The notes under the pieces are model-generated. The model was not told the origin of the DNA and made no database searches. It was given only the letters and a program-made list of their open reading frames with translations. The position numbers and the translations under genes are program-made. Of a stretch of 35,476 nucleotides of DNA, positions 26,078 through 35,476 are shown piece after piece. The DNA comes from a virus. Location: positions 1-35,476 of the IMG/VR virus record IMGVR_UViG_3300022074_000165; one strand, given 5' to 3'. Position 1 is the stretch's first letter. Every line of letters begins with the position of its first letter.

Positions 26078-29000
26078 TGGCTAGATCTGCCTACCCTTAC
26101 ACCAGTTTTACTGGTGGAGAACTGTCTAAAGATTTGGATGGTCGAATTGATTTAGAAAAGTACAAAGTAGGATGTAAGACAATTGAAAATATGATTGTCT
26201 ATCCTCACGGAGTAGCATCAAGACGACCAGGCACAAAGTTTATTGCCGAAGCCAAACGTGGAACTAATGGTACAGCTCACAGACTTATACCGTTTGAGTT
26301 TTCAACGACACAAACATATATGCTTGAGTTTGGTGATGAGTATGTACGTTTTTTTAAAGACAACGGCATCATTACAAAAACTGGTTTAAACATATCAGCT
26401 ATTACCAAAGCCAATCCAGGTGTAGTGACATCAGCTACTCACGGACTAACAGCTGGTGACTATGTTATATTAGATGGCATAGTTGGCATGACAGAATTAA
26501 ATGGCCGACAATTTAGGGTTGGCACAGTTGGATCATCAACTACATTTCAACTATTAAATACTGACGGAACTAATTTTAATACAACATCATTAACAACGTA
26601 TGCATCAGGAGGTGTAGTTTATCCTATTTATGAAGTAACATCACCTTATCCATATAGTGTGTTGCCTGATCTTAAATTTGCACAATCAGCCGATGTTATG
26701 TATATCACACATCCATCGTATGCTATTCGTAAACTATCAAGAACTGCACACACATCATGGTCATTTTCAACATCAACATTAACAACTGGAACTGATTTTA
26801 TTGTATCAGCTATCACACAAGCTAATCCTGGAGTTGTATCTACAATATTAAATAATGGTTTAGTCAAAGGTGATTTTATAAAGTTTGCCAATATTGGTGG
26901 CATGACATCATTTAACAGCGGTGTATTTAAAGTTGGTGATTTAAAAAATAAAATTACAATCAGTGGCATTACTAAAGCTGATCCTGGAGTAGTAACTACA
27001 TCAGCAGCTCATGGTATGATTGAAGGTGATAGTTTTGATATTACAGATGTAGTTGGCATGACACAATTAAATGGCAACAGTTTTAAAGTAGGAGCAATTT
27101 CAGGTGGATCAACAACAGCTTTTGTAATTCAAAACGGCAATGGTATTAACATTGATACAACTGATTACACAACATTTGTTTCAGGTACATTAACTGGGCC
27201 AGATCAACATTTTGAAGTGCAAGATGAAAATGGCACTAATGTAGATACATCAAGTTTAAGCTCATTTAGTGGATCAACGGGTACAGTTACAAAACTAAAC
27301 AATCCAGTATTAAACTTAGGCACAAACAACTACCCATCGTGTGTGTCATTTTTTGAACAACGATTGGTCTTTGCAAACACCAATAACAATCCGCAGACGA
27401 TATGGTTTTCACAGTCTGGTGATTACGAAAACTTTACAGAAGGCACAGATCCAGATGATGCAATGAATTTTACCATTGCTAGTAACAAAGTTAATGCAAT
27501 ACGTTATTTAGCTGCATCACGATCATTATTAATTGGTACAACGGGTGCAGAATTTTTGGTAACAGGATCAGATAGTGTTAATGGACTATCACCTACTAAC
27601 ATTAATATTCGTAAACAATCAGCTTATGGTAGTGCCAACAAAGATGCTATTACAGTTGGCAACCTTGTGTTGTTTATACACCGTGCTAAACGTAAGATAC
27701 GAGAACTAACATATAACTATGATAGTGATAATTACATTGCACCTGATCTTACGGTATTAGCCGATCACATAACTGATAGCCTTGTTACTGACTTTGCATA
27801 CCAACAAGAGCCAGCATCTATATTGTGGGTAGTACGAACTGATGGTGTGTTAGCTGGATTAACATATCAACGAACTGAAAATGTTATAGCCTGGCATAGA
27901 CATATTTTAGGAGGCATGGCTGATACTGGTAAACAATCAGTAACTAAAAAAATACCTTTAACTGTTTCTACTTCAACAGTAAGTGTAGGTGACAATGCAA
28001 TAACAAAAGCATCTCATGGTTTATCTACGGGTGATGTTGTTAGTTATTATGCAGACTCAGATCCTATTGGTGGATTAAGACAAGATCTGTTTTATTATAT
28101 TATTGCTGTTGATTCCAATGTGATCCAATTTGCAACAACAGAAGCAAATGCAACTGCTGGTACTGCTGTTGATTTATTATCAGTTGTTTCAGGTAAATCT
28201 GTAACACATTATTTATATAAAGAAGTAAACGTAAGAACAAGCACGTTTTGGTCAGCTGCACATGGTTTTGGTGATGGAGATATAATATCTTATACAGCAG
28301 AATTGATTGCTGATAAATTTACTGGATTAGAAATAGAAAATCCATACATGACAATAACAGTTGATGGTAACTCTTTTAAATTAATTCATCAATATGATTT
28401 TGAAGATTTTAAAAAATCAGGATTAAATTATATTAATACTAACTATGTTGCCGTAGGAACAGTCAGTACGACATCAACAACTCATAAATGGTTAACTAAC
28501 GCAAAAGTAAAAACCATTGCAACTATACCAACTGATAATGCAGAAGATGAGTTGTATTTGATTGTTGAACGATATGTAAATGGTGCAACTGTTAATTATG
28601 TTGAATTTATGACACCGTTTGATTATGGAAACAGTCAAGAAAATGCATTTTATGTTGACAGTGGATTAACGTATTCTGGTGGCAAGACAACATCTATAAC
28701 TGGATTACATCATTTAGAAGGTGCATTAGTTAATGTATTGGCAGATGGTGCAACACATACAAATGAAACAGTATCATCTAGTGGAATTACACTAAACAAT
28801 TTAGCAGAAAAAGTGCATGTAGGATTTAATTATAAGTCTGTATTGCAAACCATGAGAATAGAATCAGGTGCAGATGACGGCACAGCTCAAGGCAAAATAA
28901 AACGTATTCATGGTGTAACAGTTAGATTAAATGATTCACTTGGATGTAAAGTAGGACCAGATTTAAAAAACTTAGAAACAATACCATTTCGTAATTCATC

Positions 29001-29160
29001 ACTACCAATCTCATCTCCTATCCCATTGTTTACGGGTGATAAGGATGTTGAGTTTAGAGGTGACTATGAAAAAGATGGACATGTAGTTGTCGTGCAAGAT
29101 CAACCATTACCATTGAACTTAGTAGCATTGTTTCCAAGACTAAATACATTTGATGCATAA
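26077..29160 (+). CDS. tail tubular protein B-like nozzle/stabilisation protein with FCCH-like domains
   Basis: 1027 aa, larger than T7 gp12 (794 aa). The start YTSFTGGELSKDLDGRIDLEKYKVGCKTIENMIVYPHGVASRRPGTKFI is typical of nozzle/stabilisation proteins. Residues 106-181 are an E1-FCCH-like beta domain (ITKANPGVVTSATHGLTAGD ... NGRQFRVG). A second copy (243-289, resumed at 379-405) appears split by a third (295-374). Two further 'HGL/F-x-x-GD-x-(V/I)-SY' units lie at about 645 and 730. The beta-propeller-like core shows FEQRLVFANT and PQTIWFSQSGDYENFT (about 425-455). It forms the tail tube end and binds the fibres. Confidence 0.9.
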   Translation: MARSAYPYTSFTGGELSKDLDGRIDLEKYKVGCKTIENMIVYPHGVASRRPGTKFIAEAKRGTNGTAHRLIPFEFSTTQTYMLEFGDEYVRFFKDNGIITKTGLNISAITKANPGVVTSATHGLTAGDYVILDGIVGMTELNGRQFRVGTVGSSTTFQLLNTDGTNFNTTSLTTYASGGVVYPIYEVTSPYPYSVLPDLKFAQSADVMYITHPSYAIRKLSRTAHTSWSFSTSTLTTGTDFIVSAITQANPGVVSTILNNGLVKGDFIKFANIGGMTSFNSGVFKVGDLKNKITISGITKADPGVVTTSAAHGMIEGDSFDITDVVGMTQLNGNSFKVGAISGGSTTAFVIQNGNGINIDTTDYTTFVSGTLTGPDQHFEVQDENGTNVDTSSLSSFSGSTGTVTKLNNPVLNLGTNNYPSCVSFFEQRLVFANTNNNPQTIWFSQSGDYENFTEGTDPDDAMNFTIASNKVNAIRYLAASRSLLIGTTGAEFLVTGSDSVNGLSPTNINIRKQSAYGSANKDAITVGNLVLFIHRAKRKIRELTYNYDSDNYIAPDLTVLADHITDSLVTDFAYQQEPASILWVVRTDGVLAGLTYQRTENVIAWHRHILGGMADTGKQSVTKKIPLTVSTSTVSVGDNAITKASHGLSTGDVVSYYADSDPIGGLRQDLFYYIIAVDSNVIQFATTEANATAGTAVDLLSVVSGKSVTHYLYKEVNVRTSTFWSAAHGFGDGDIISYTAELIADKFTGLEIENPYMTITVDGNSFKLIHQYDFEDFKKSGLNYINTNYVAVGTVSTTSTTHKWLTNAKVKTIATIPTDNAEDELYLIVERYVNGATVNYVEFMTPFDYGNSQENAFYVDSGLTYSGGKTTSITGLHHLEGALVNVLADGATHTNETVSSSGITLNNLAEKVHVGFNYKSVLQTMRIESGADDGTAQGKIKRIHGVTVRLNDSLGCKVGPDLKNLETIPFRNSSLPISSPIPLFTGDKDVEFRGDYEKDGHVVVVQDQPLPLNLVALFPRLNTFDA

Positions 29161-29584
29161 TTATAGAATTGAACCATTTCAATCAGCACATGCTGATAAA
29201 ATTATTTCAATTGGTGAATTTGAAAATTCATCAGTAGATTATCCAACAGATGCACTTGAAACAAAAGATGCATGGACAGGTTTTCATAATGATCAACCAA
29301 TCGTTTGTGGTGGCATCAACCCTATATGGGAAGGTGTTGCTGATGTTTGGATTATTATGAAAAAAGGTTCAAACAAACATAAATTTTTTATGCTAAAAAA
29401 CATAAAAGAAAAATTTGAAGAAACAATAACAAAACGTAATTATCATCGTGTCCAAGCAGTAGTTCGATCTGATTTTACTCACGGACTACGATTTGCTAAA
29501 TGGTTTAACATGACATCAGAAGGTGTAATGAAAAAATATGGACCAGATGGCAAGGATTACATCATGGTAGCAAGGATTAAATAA
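29153..29584 (+). CDS. internal virion protein A-like (gp13-like, GNAT fold)
   Basis: 143 aa from ATG 29153; a TTG codon 3 nt before is the alternative. The ATG overlaps the previous stop region. YRIEPFQSAHADKIISIGEF ... PIVCGGINPIWEGVADVWIIMK ... FTHGLRFAKWFNMTSEGVMKKYGPDGKDYIMVARI has the order of an acyltransferase-like fold, as in T7 gp13-type proteins. Catalysis is not implied. Lies at the gp13 place in the T7 order. Confidence 0.82.
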   Translation: MHNYRIEPFQSAHADKIISIGEFENSSVDYPTDALETKDAWTGFHNDQPIVCGGINPIWEGVADVWIIMKKGSNKHKFFMLKNIKEKFEETITKRNYHRVQAVVRSDFTHGLRFAKWFNMTSEGVMKKYGPDGKDYIMVARIK

Positions 29585-29585
29585 C

Positions 29586-30053
29586 ATGGCAGCAGCAACA
29601 GTGATGGCATTTTCTCAGATACAAGCTGGGAGACAAGCTGTTAAAACAGCACAATACAATGCACAACTTTATGAAATAGATGCAGTAAACGCAGAAAACG
29701 AAGCTGTAATAACGCAACAAAAAGCTAATTTAGAACTAAGTCGATTTCGTCAAAATATAAGAAGTATTACTGGTGATACTAAAGTTGGATATGCTGCATC
29801 AGGTGTTGACATATCACAAGGAACACCAATGGATGCATTAGAAGATATTTATCAAAATGCTAAAATTGATGAAGGATTGATACAATACAACGCAAATATA
29901 CAAAAAGCTAATTTAAGAAATCAAGCTGGCCGTTCACGTTTCCAAGGAGCTGCTGCAATACAAATGGGTAAATACAAAAAATACGCATCTAGGCTTAAAG
30001 CTGGAGCTACACTACTTGGTGGGGCTGAAGATGCTGGAATGATAGGTAATTAA
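29586..30053 (+). CDS. internal virion protein B-like (gp14-like)
   Basis: 155 aa, helical and Ala/Gln-rich: MAFSQIQAGRQAVKTAQYNAQLYEIDAVNAENEAVITQQKA, GYAASGVDISQGTPMDALEDIY. The 'GY-ASGV-x-x-x-x-GTP-x-x-x-L' motif is typical of phage gp14-type internal core proteins, which enter the host envelope during DNA ejection. Short gaps to both neighbours. Confidence 0.88.
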   Translation: MAAATVMAFSQIQAGRQAVKTAQYNAQLYEIDAVNAENEAVITQQKANLELSRFRQNIRSITGDTKVGYAASGVDISQGTPMDALEDIYQNAKIDEGLIQYNANIQKANLRNQAGRSRFQGAAAIQMGKYKKYASRLKAGATLLGGAEDAGMIGN

Positions 30054-30054
30054 C

Positions 30055-31836
30055 ATGGCTATAAAATTATATAAATCACAAGTTAATATAACTAATCAAT
30101 CATCAACTGTACCAACAGCAAAACTAGATCCAAACTTTGGTCAAGAAGTTTTTCAAGGACAACAAGCCTTGTTAGGTGTTGTTAATGACATAGAAAACAA
30201 ACACAGAAGAATACAAGAAGAAAACGAACTTATAAAAGCACAAACAGATTACACAGACGGTTACGATGAAAATGATGGGTTGTATGAAATAGTTAGAAAA
30301 AACTCTGAGTCTAATAATTTAGATGAAAGCATGGCTGGTTATGATTCACAAACTGAAAGTTGGAAAAATACAATTTTAGGAAACATAAAAAATAAAAATG
30401 TAAAAAGAAAATTTGATGCATGGGCTATGCAAACTAATAGTAAATATGGTTTAGATGTATCTCAAACAGTGCGTGGTAACAATAGAGCCATGTTAGAAGA
30501 AAACATACAACTTGATACTAATAGGTTAATTAATGAACATGTAACTGCAAGTAATGATCTGGTGAGACAAGATGCTTACAATCAATTGTTTGGCAACGAA
30601 GAATTAGGTGTAGCTGGAATGTATGATCGTTTAGATGAAATGTTTGAAACACCAATTGGCACAAATAAAGAACAATACAATCAGAAAATACAGGATTCAT
30701 TAAGTTTAGTTGAAGCTGGTTTTTTAGCAGAAAACAATCCTAATCAGTTTCTTGCTAAACAAAAACAAGGTCAATACAACAATCTTGAACCAGCTAAATT
30801 ATTAGAATTTACGGCAGCAGCTGAACAAAATGCTACTAATTTAAAAGTAAGTTATATACTAGATAGTTTTATTCCAATAGATCCTGATCAAAATTTTGAA
30901 GATGCACAAACAGCATACGATAATATTGTCAATGGTTCATTTGTAAGAAAAGATGGCACTGTTGATGAGCAATTAAAAAATGTTTACAATTCTATGTCAG
31001 ACAGTGAAAAAAGTGCATTGTCAGGTGCTTTGCAAACTAGATTTAATGTTGTGCAAAGTGATATAACTTTTAATCAAAATCAAGTTAACTTTCAAGAAAC
31101 AAAAGCAAACAATCAATATTTTGTAGATTCTATTTCAAAAGTTAGAAACGGTGAAATGGGTATTACCGATATTCAAAATATTCCTTGGTCGGGTAAACTA
31201 GGATCAGATTATAAAATTTTATTAGAAGAAATGGTAGTTAAAAAAACACAAGGTTTAATAACTGATGATGCTGGTTTAAAAATGTATAATGATTTGCATC
31301 AAGTTATTGTAGAGGACAAATTATATTCAACAAATGCAAAAATAAAATTGCCAAACGAAACACAAGAAAAAAGTATTTTGGATAGAGTCAGAGAAGGCAC
31401 TATTGGAATGAATCAACTGGAACAATTAGAAGAAATAATAGCTAAAAAAGATGATCAAACTTTTTTAAACGAAAGAAAAACATTTCAAAATTTTTTAGTT
31501 GCAAGTGAAAAACAAGTAAAAGGTGTAATGAAACAATTAGATAAATTTAATGCATATAGTGATCAAAGATTTTTTGAATTTAGTTTAGAAATGAAACAGG
31601 CTTTTTTAAACGGTTTAAAAGACGGCAAATCAGTTTATGATTTATTAATTTCTACAAGTCCTGATTACATATTGAAACCAGATATTTTACGAAAATACTC
31701 AAGAACTTTAAGAGAACAATCGTTAGAAATTAATCAAAGTTTAGGAATTAATACTGAAAACAATCAACCTGAAATCATAAAAAGAAAACCAGGTGAAACT
31801 GAAGATGAATTTTTAAAAAGATTAGAAAATAATTAA
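30055..31836 (+). CDS. internal virion protein C-like (gp15-like)
   Basis: 593 aa, long and mostly helical, polar, Lys/Gln/Asn-rich. It starts MAIKLYKSQVNITNQSSTV, then LLGVVNDIENKHRRIQEENELIKAQTDYTDGY and RKFDAWAMQTNSKYGLDVS. By place between gp14-like and gp16-like genes and by composition it is the gp15 equivalent, part of the ejected core complex. Sequence similarity to T7 gp15 is not obvious by eye. Confidence 0.78.
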   Translation: MAIKLYKSQVNITNQSSTVPTAKLDPNFGQEVFQGQQALLGVVNDIENKHRRIQEENELIKAQTDYTDGYDENDGLYEIVRKNSESNNLDESMAGYDSQTESWKNTILGNIKNKNVKRKFDAWAMQTNSKYGLDVSQTVRGNNRAMLEENIQLDTNRLINEHVTASNDLVRQDAYNQLFGNEELGVAGMYDRLDEMFETPIGTNKEQYNQKIQDSLSLVEAGFLAENNPNQFLAKQKQGQYNNLEPAKLLEFTAAAEQNATNLKVSYILDSFIPIDPDQNFEDAQTAYDNIVNGSFVRKDGTVDEQLKNVYNSMSDSEKSALSGALQTRFNVVQSDITFNQNQVNFQETKANNQYFVDSISKVRNGEMGITDIQNIPWSGKLGSDYKILLEEMVVKKTQGLITDDAGLKMYNDLHQVIVEDKLYSTNAKIKLPNETQEKSILDRVREGTIGMNQLEQLEEIIAKKDDQTFLNERKTFQNFLVASEKQVKGVMKQLDKFNAYSDQRFFEFSLEMKQAFLNGLKDGKSVYDLLISTSPDYILKPDILRKYSRTLREQSLEINQSLGINTENNQPEIIKRKPGETEDEFLKRLENN

Positions 31837-31842
31837 AATATT

Positions 31843-34800
31843 ATGAATGGTGTAAAAAAATTAAAAGCATTAGAAAACGGTGGTTTTTCAATTAATGAAA
31901 TTGAAGAATATAGAAAAAAAGAATCTCAAAAATTAAAATCTGGTGGTTTTACAAATGAAGAAATAAAAAATTATTGGGGAATAAAAGAACCAGATACAAC
32001 TGAAATTAAATCGTATTGGCAAAAAGTAAAAGATCATGCAGCTCGTGTTAGAGAAACAGCCAAAGAACCAACTCCAATGGAAAAAGCTAATCTTGATGCT
32101 GCAAAACAATTTAAAGAATCATTAGTTGGTGAAGATTTTGAAATAAAACCGTATGTTGAAAGTGGTTACAATAAATCCATTATTAACTTAATGAATGAGT
32201 ATCACGGTGGATCTGGTACGTTGCCAAAAGAATTTACTGAACCAGAACGTGATGATACTGGACACATAGAACGTGCCGTAGATACATTAAGTCAAATAGT
32301 TCCTGATTTATTGTATTATGGAGCAACTGCTGTACCATTAGCATTAGCTACAAAAAGCCCAGTTGCAACAGCTGCTGGATCTGGTCTTATGGTTGGAACA
32401 TTTAGGCAAATGTATATGAGTGCATTGGAACGTGGTGAAGTTGATACATACGCAGAATGGTGGGAAATATTTAAAGAAGAAGGATTAGAAGCTGGTGCAA
32501 AAGAAGCTGTATTATTAGGAGCCACAGCAGCAGCACCTGGTTTAATGGGAAGGTTTTTACCGACAGCAAGTAAATATATCCCATCGTTAGTAACCTCATG
32601 GGCTGCTTTTAATGCCACTGGTGCTGCATTAGAAGGTGAAATGCCTACTAAAAACGAATTGATAAATACAGCATTAGTTTTTGGAGCTTTAGGTTTTGCT
32701 TCAAAATCAGTACAAAAAGTCAATGAGGTTATAAAAAAAAATAACGTCAAGGGTGAAGAAGTTATACAAGAAGCATTGATTGATCCAATGTTTAAAGAAG
32801 ATTTGGTAAGTACAAATATTGAAACACCTAGGATATTTCAATCAGAAAAAAAAATAGAAAAAATAAAAACTACACCATCAATTGAACGTCTTGCTGAATT
32901 AAAAAATAAAGAAAAATTAGATCCATTTGAACAAGTTGAATTAAAAACATTAGAAAAATTAGAAAAAGATGGAAATTTAAGATCAGAAGCAACTCTTGAA
33001 GTTTTAGATCGAATTGAAATAGATATACCTCGAGAAAAATTTACAATAGAAAAAGCAGTAGAAACAATTAAAGATGCAAAAAACGATGCAGCAACATTAT
33101 TTTTTGATAAATTGCATCCTATATATCGTGCAGTACAAAATGCAGATAAAAGCACAATTAAAGAAGGTGCATTAAATCCTTACGAAACATTAAGAATACA
33201 ACCTGGAATGATAGGTCGTGCTGAAACTTTTATAAATAGAGGCACATTAGATTTTGGAACCTTACAAGTAAAAGGTAAATCTTTTATGGAAATATTAGAA
33301 CCCATAAGAGATAAAAAATTGTATGAAGAATTTAGTGCGTATACAGTTGCAAAACGTGTGTTAGAAAAAGAATCACAAGGTATTAAAACTGGTGTGTCAG
33401 TAGAAGCTGCAAAAAAAACAGTAGCAGAATATGATAGGGCTGGTTCAAATAAACCAGAATATAAAAAAATTCATCAAGAAATACAAGAATACAATACATC
33501 GTTGCTAACCTATCTAAAAGATGCTGGTATTTTAGATAAAAAAACATTTGACGTTATTTTAGATGCAAACAAAGATTATGTTCCTTTTTTTAGAGTGCTA
33601 GAAGGTAAAGATGGGCCAATAAATAAATCTGTAAGTAATCCTATTATGCAGATGAAAGGAAGCACTAAAGTTATACAAGATCCATTAAATAGTATTTTTA
33701 ATAACACCTACCAAATTATAACAATGGCAGAACGCAACTATGCTTTTGTTAAATTTATAGAAATGGTGAAAGCTAATAAAATTATTAAAGATAATAAATT
33801 TACAGAAATATACAAAGTTGGCAACAACGCACGATCTATGAAAATTACATCTAAAGAATTAGAAGGTATAGTTGACACAAGTAAACTTGATAAAACAACA
33901 TTAGATAATTTAACTATTTTTAGAAAAAATGGACAACAAGTTACTGACTCACAAATAGCATTATACATAAACGGCAAAAAAGAAGTATGGGAAGTTGGCC
34001 CAGAAATAGCAAAAGCATTAAAAGATAGCAATGGATTAGTTACTGAATTACTGTTGTCTCGATGGGGAAATTGGGCTACTAAACCAGCATCATGGTTACG
34101 AGCTGGTGCAACATTAGCACCTGACTTTTTTGTTCGTAACATGCTTAGAGATCCAGTAAGTGCTTCACTTTTTTCTAAAGGTTTTAGAATACCGTTTTTA
34201 ACATCAATGGAAGGTGCTTTCCACATGGTAAAACGTGGCCCATTGTATGATAAATGGATTAAGTCTGGTGGTATTCAATCCATGATTGTTAGCATGGATA
34301 AAAATTATTTTGATAAAAATATAAAAGCTGAACTTACAAAAACAAAAGTACACAACATTATAAAAGATCCAAAACAATTATTAAAAGTTATGTTGGATTT
34401 ATCCAATCCAATAAAATTACCAGGACGTACTTTAGATGTATTGCGTGATGTATCTTCTTTTGCTGAAAGTATAACAAGAATAGGTGAATTTTCTAGGTCA
34501 TACAAACAAGCACAAAAAAAAGGTTTAACAGAACGTGAAGCATTAGAACGTGGTGGATTTGAAGGTCGTGATATAACCATTGATTTTAAAAAAATGGGTA
34601 GCACCATACAAGCTGTTAATCGACTTGCTGCATTTTTTAATGCACGACTACAAGGTTATGCAAAAATGTATGAATCTTTTAAAAATAGACCAGTCTCAAC
34701 AATGACTAAAGTTGGTGCTTTTATTGTTACTCCTAGTGTATTGTTGTGGATTAAAAATCACGATAATGAAACATACAAACAATTACCTCAATGGCAAAAA

Positions 34801-35476
34801 GATTTATTTTGGATTGTTATTACGGGTGAAGGTGATGATGAAGTAGTTTATAGAATACCAAAACCATTTGAGCCAGGAATTGTATTTGGCACTGGAACTG
34901 AACGAGCATTAGATTATATATTTAGTGAAGATCCTGGTAGTATTAAAGAATTTATAAGTGAATTAGCAATTACTAATTTGCAAAATTTAGGACCAGTTCC
35001 TGAGTTAATAAAACCAGTTATAGAAAATTGGGGTAATAAAAATTTATTTACTGGACAGCCTATTATTCCTTATGGACAAGAAAATGTATTACCTGAATAT
35101 CAATACACAAACTATACATCTGAGTCTGCTAAATTTATAGGTAAAGCATTGCAATACATGTTGGGTGATCAAAACGCAATGACAAGTCCAGCACGAATAG
35201 AAAGTTTGATTAACAACTGGACTGGTACATTAGGAAAATATGTATTAGCTGCTGCTGACAAAGCATTGATCGAAAGTGGAGTAATGAAAGATCCAGTTAA
35301 ACCAGCTCCAACATTAGCTGATATACCATTTATTAAAGCATTTGTTGTAAGAAACCCATCGTCAGGATCTGAATATATAGAAGATTTTTATAAAAATTAC
35401 GAAAAAGCACAAAAAAGATTAAACACAATTAACAAACTTACTGATCCAAACGAAATTATAAAACAAATTAAAATAT
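31843..35476 (+). CDS. giant internal virion protein (gp16-like) with LPD38 domain, open at window end
   Basis: At least 1211 aa with no stop before the window end. Starts MNGVKKLKALENGGFSINEI. A hydrophobic Ala/Gly segment lies at about 147-187 (LLYYGATAVPLALATKSPVATAAGSGLMVG) and another at about 220-290. The middle is a charged helical region. Residues about 740-986 (LAPDFFVRNMLRDP ... RDITIDFKKMGSTIQAVNRLAAFFNARLQGY ... VGAFIVTPSVLLWI) match the LPD38-type domain of large polyvalent and phage ejection proteins. No lytic transglycosylase motif was noticed. If the window ends join, it gains 12 codons and stops at 36-38. Confidence 0.85.
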   Translation, partial: MNGVKKLKALENGGFSINEIEEYRKKESQKLKSGGFTNEEIKNYWGIKEPDTTEIKSYWQKVKDHAARVRETAKEPTPMEKANLDAAKQFKESLVGEDFEIKPYVESGYNKSIINLMNEYHGGSGTLPKEFTEPERDDTGHIERAVDTLSQIVPDLLYYGATAVPLALATKSPVATAAGSGLMVGTFRQMYMSALERGEVDTYAEWWEIFKEEGLEAGAKEAVLLGATAAAPGLMGRFLPTASKYIPSLVTSWAAFNATGAALEGEMPTKNELINTALVFGALGFASKSVQKVNEVIKKNNVKGEEVIQEALIDPMFKEDLVSTNIETPRIFQSEKKIEKIKTTPSIERLAELKNKEKLDPFEQVELKTLEKLEKDGNLRSEATLEVLDRIEIDIPREKFTIEKAVETIKDAKNDAATLFFDKLHPIYRAVQNADKSTIKEGALNPYETLRIQPGMIGRAETFINRGTLDFGTLQVKGKSFMEILEPIRDKKLYEEFSAYTVAKRVLEKESQGIKTGVSVEAAKKTVAEYDRAGSNKPEYKKIHQEIQEYNTSLLTYLKDAGILDKKTFDVILDANKDYVPFFRVLEGKDGPINKSVSNPIMQMKGSTKVIQDPLNSIFNNTYQIITMAERNYAFVKFIEMVKANKIIKDNKFTEIYKVGNNARSMKITSKELEGIVDTSKLDKTTLDNLTIFRKNGQQVTDSQIALYINGKKEVWEVGPEIAKALKDSNGLVTELLLSRWGNWATKPASWLRAGATLAPDFFVRNMLRDPVSASLFSKGFRIPFLTSMEGAFHMVKRGPLYDKWIKSGGIQSMIVSMDKNYFDKNIKAELTKTKVHNIIKDPKQLLKVMLDLSNPIKLPGRTLDVLRDVSSFAESITRIGEFSRSYKQAQKKGLTEREALERGGFEGRDITIDFKKMGSTIQAVNRLAAFFNARLQGYAKMYESFKNRPVSTMTKVGAFIVTPSVLLWIKNHDNETYKQLPQWQKDLFWIVITGEGDDEVVYRIPKPFEPGIVFGTGTERALDYIFSEDPGSIKEFISELAITNLQNLGPVPELIKPVIENWGNKNLFTGQPIIPYGQENVLPEYQYTNYTSESAKFIGKALQYMLGDQNAMTSPARIESLINNWTGTLGKYVLAAADKALIESGVMKDPVKPAPTLADIPFIKAFVVRNPSSGSEYIEDFYKNYEKAQKRLNTINKLTDPNEIIKQIKI

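Noticed and set aside
1-35476. Direct terminal repeat between the two window ends
   Set aside because: The first and last few dozen bases were compared by eye and share no obvious repeat, so T7-type terminal redundancy cannot be claimed.

Overview
The window is an AT-rich (about two-thirds A+T by eye), gene-dense genome of a temperate, T7-like (podovirus-type) phage. It is of the kind known from marine surface waters. The evidence is a complete T7-style virion set in T7 order: portal, scaffold, capsid, tail tubular proteins A and B, three small internal virion proteins, a giant internal virion/LPD38 protein, then a tail fibre with a T7-type N-terminus. This sits beside an integrase, a tRNA-derived attachment site and a repressor/Cro switch. 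No RNA polymerase, DNA polymerase, helicase or primase gene is visible, so transcription and most of replication must use the host. The host is probably a low-GC marine bacterium. SAR11-type alphaproteobacteria are plausible, but the sequence does not prove it.

Layout. 1-177: terminator and possible promoter. 178-6022 (+): tail fibre, then a tightly coupled lysis/accessory cassette (XhlA-like membrane protein, nuclease-like protein, M15 endopeptidase, Cys-rich and basic mini-proteins, 3-TM holin, small membrane proteins). 6023-6353: attP, integrase promoter and putative operators. 6354-7583 (+): tyrosine integrase. 7580-11284 (-): leftward early operon with an exonuclease, an annealing protein, an SSB-like protein, DUF3310, an orphan LexA-type winged helix, hypotheticals, a MerR-like excisionase candidate and a zinc ribbon. 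11507-12187 (-): repressor. 12337-15384 (+): rightward early operon with a Cro-like protein, a C5 DNA methyltransferase, a nuclease-like protein and a replication-initiator-like protein with internal repeats. 15381-16873 (-): seven small accessory genes. 17040-35476 (+): small terminase subunit, N6/N4 DNA methyltransferase, large terminase subunit, a run of tiny basic proteins, then the virion genes. The last gene is open at the window edge.

How it fits together. A 15-bp palindrome (TGATC, 5 nt, GATCA, and a TGACC/GGTCA variant) recurs at the integrase, exonuclease, repressor/Cro and 16.9-kb control regions. It probably ties these promoters into one lysogeny regulon. The two methyltransferases and the nuclease-like proteins suggest defence against restriction and processing of DNA. 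The exonuclease, annealing protein and SSB trio is a recombination module that may substitute for dedicated replication genes. Joining the window's right end to its left end closes the last open gene within 12 codons, before the terminator that precedes the tail fibre. The window may therefore be one whole, circularly permuted genome of about 35.5 kb.

Most striking observations: a C5-methyltransferase gene whose 3' half reads as two different recognisable methyltransferase-type C-termini in two frames; the dispersed operator set; iteron-like repeats inside the initiator gene (lambda-O style); a run of tiny proteins sharing a C-terminal LLG tag; a beta-domain nested inside another in the tail protein; and a 22-residue Trp/His/Ser micro-ORF coupled at both ends.
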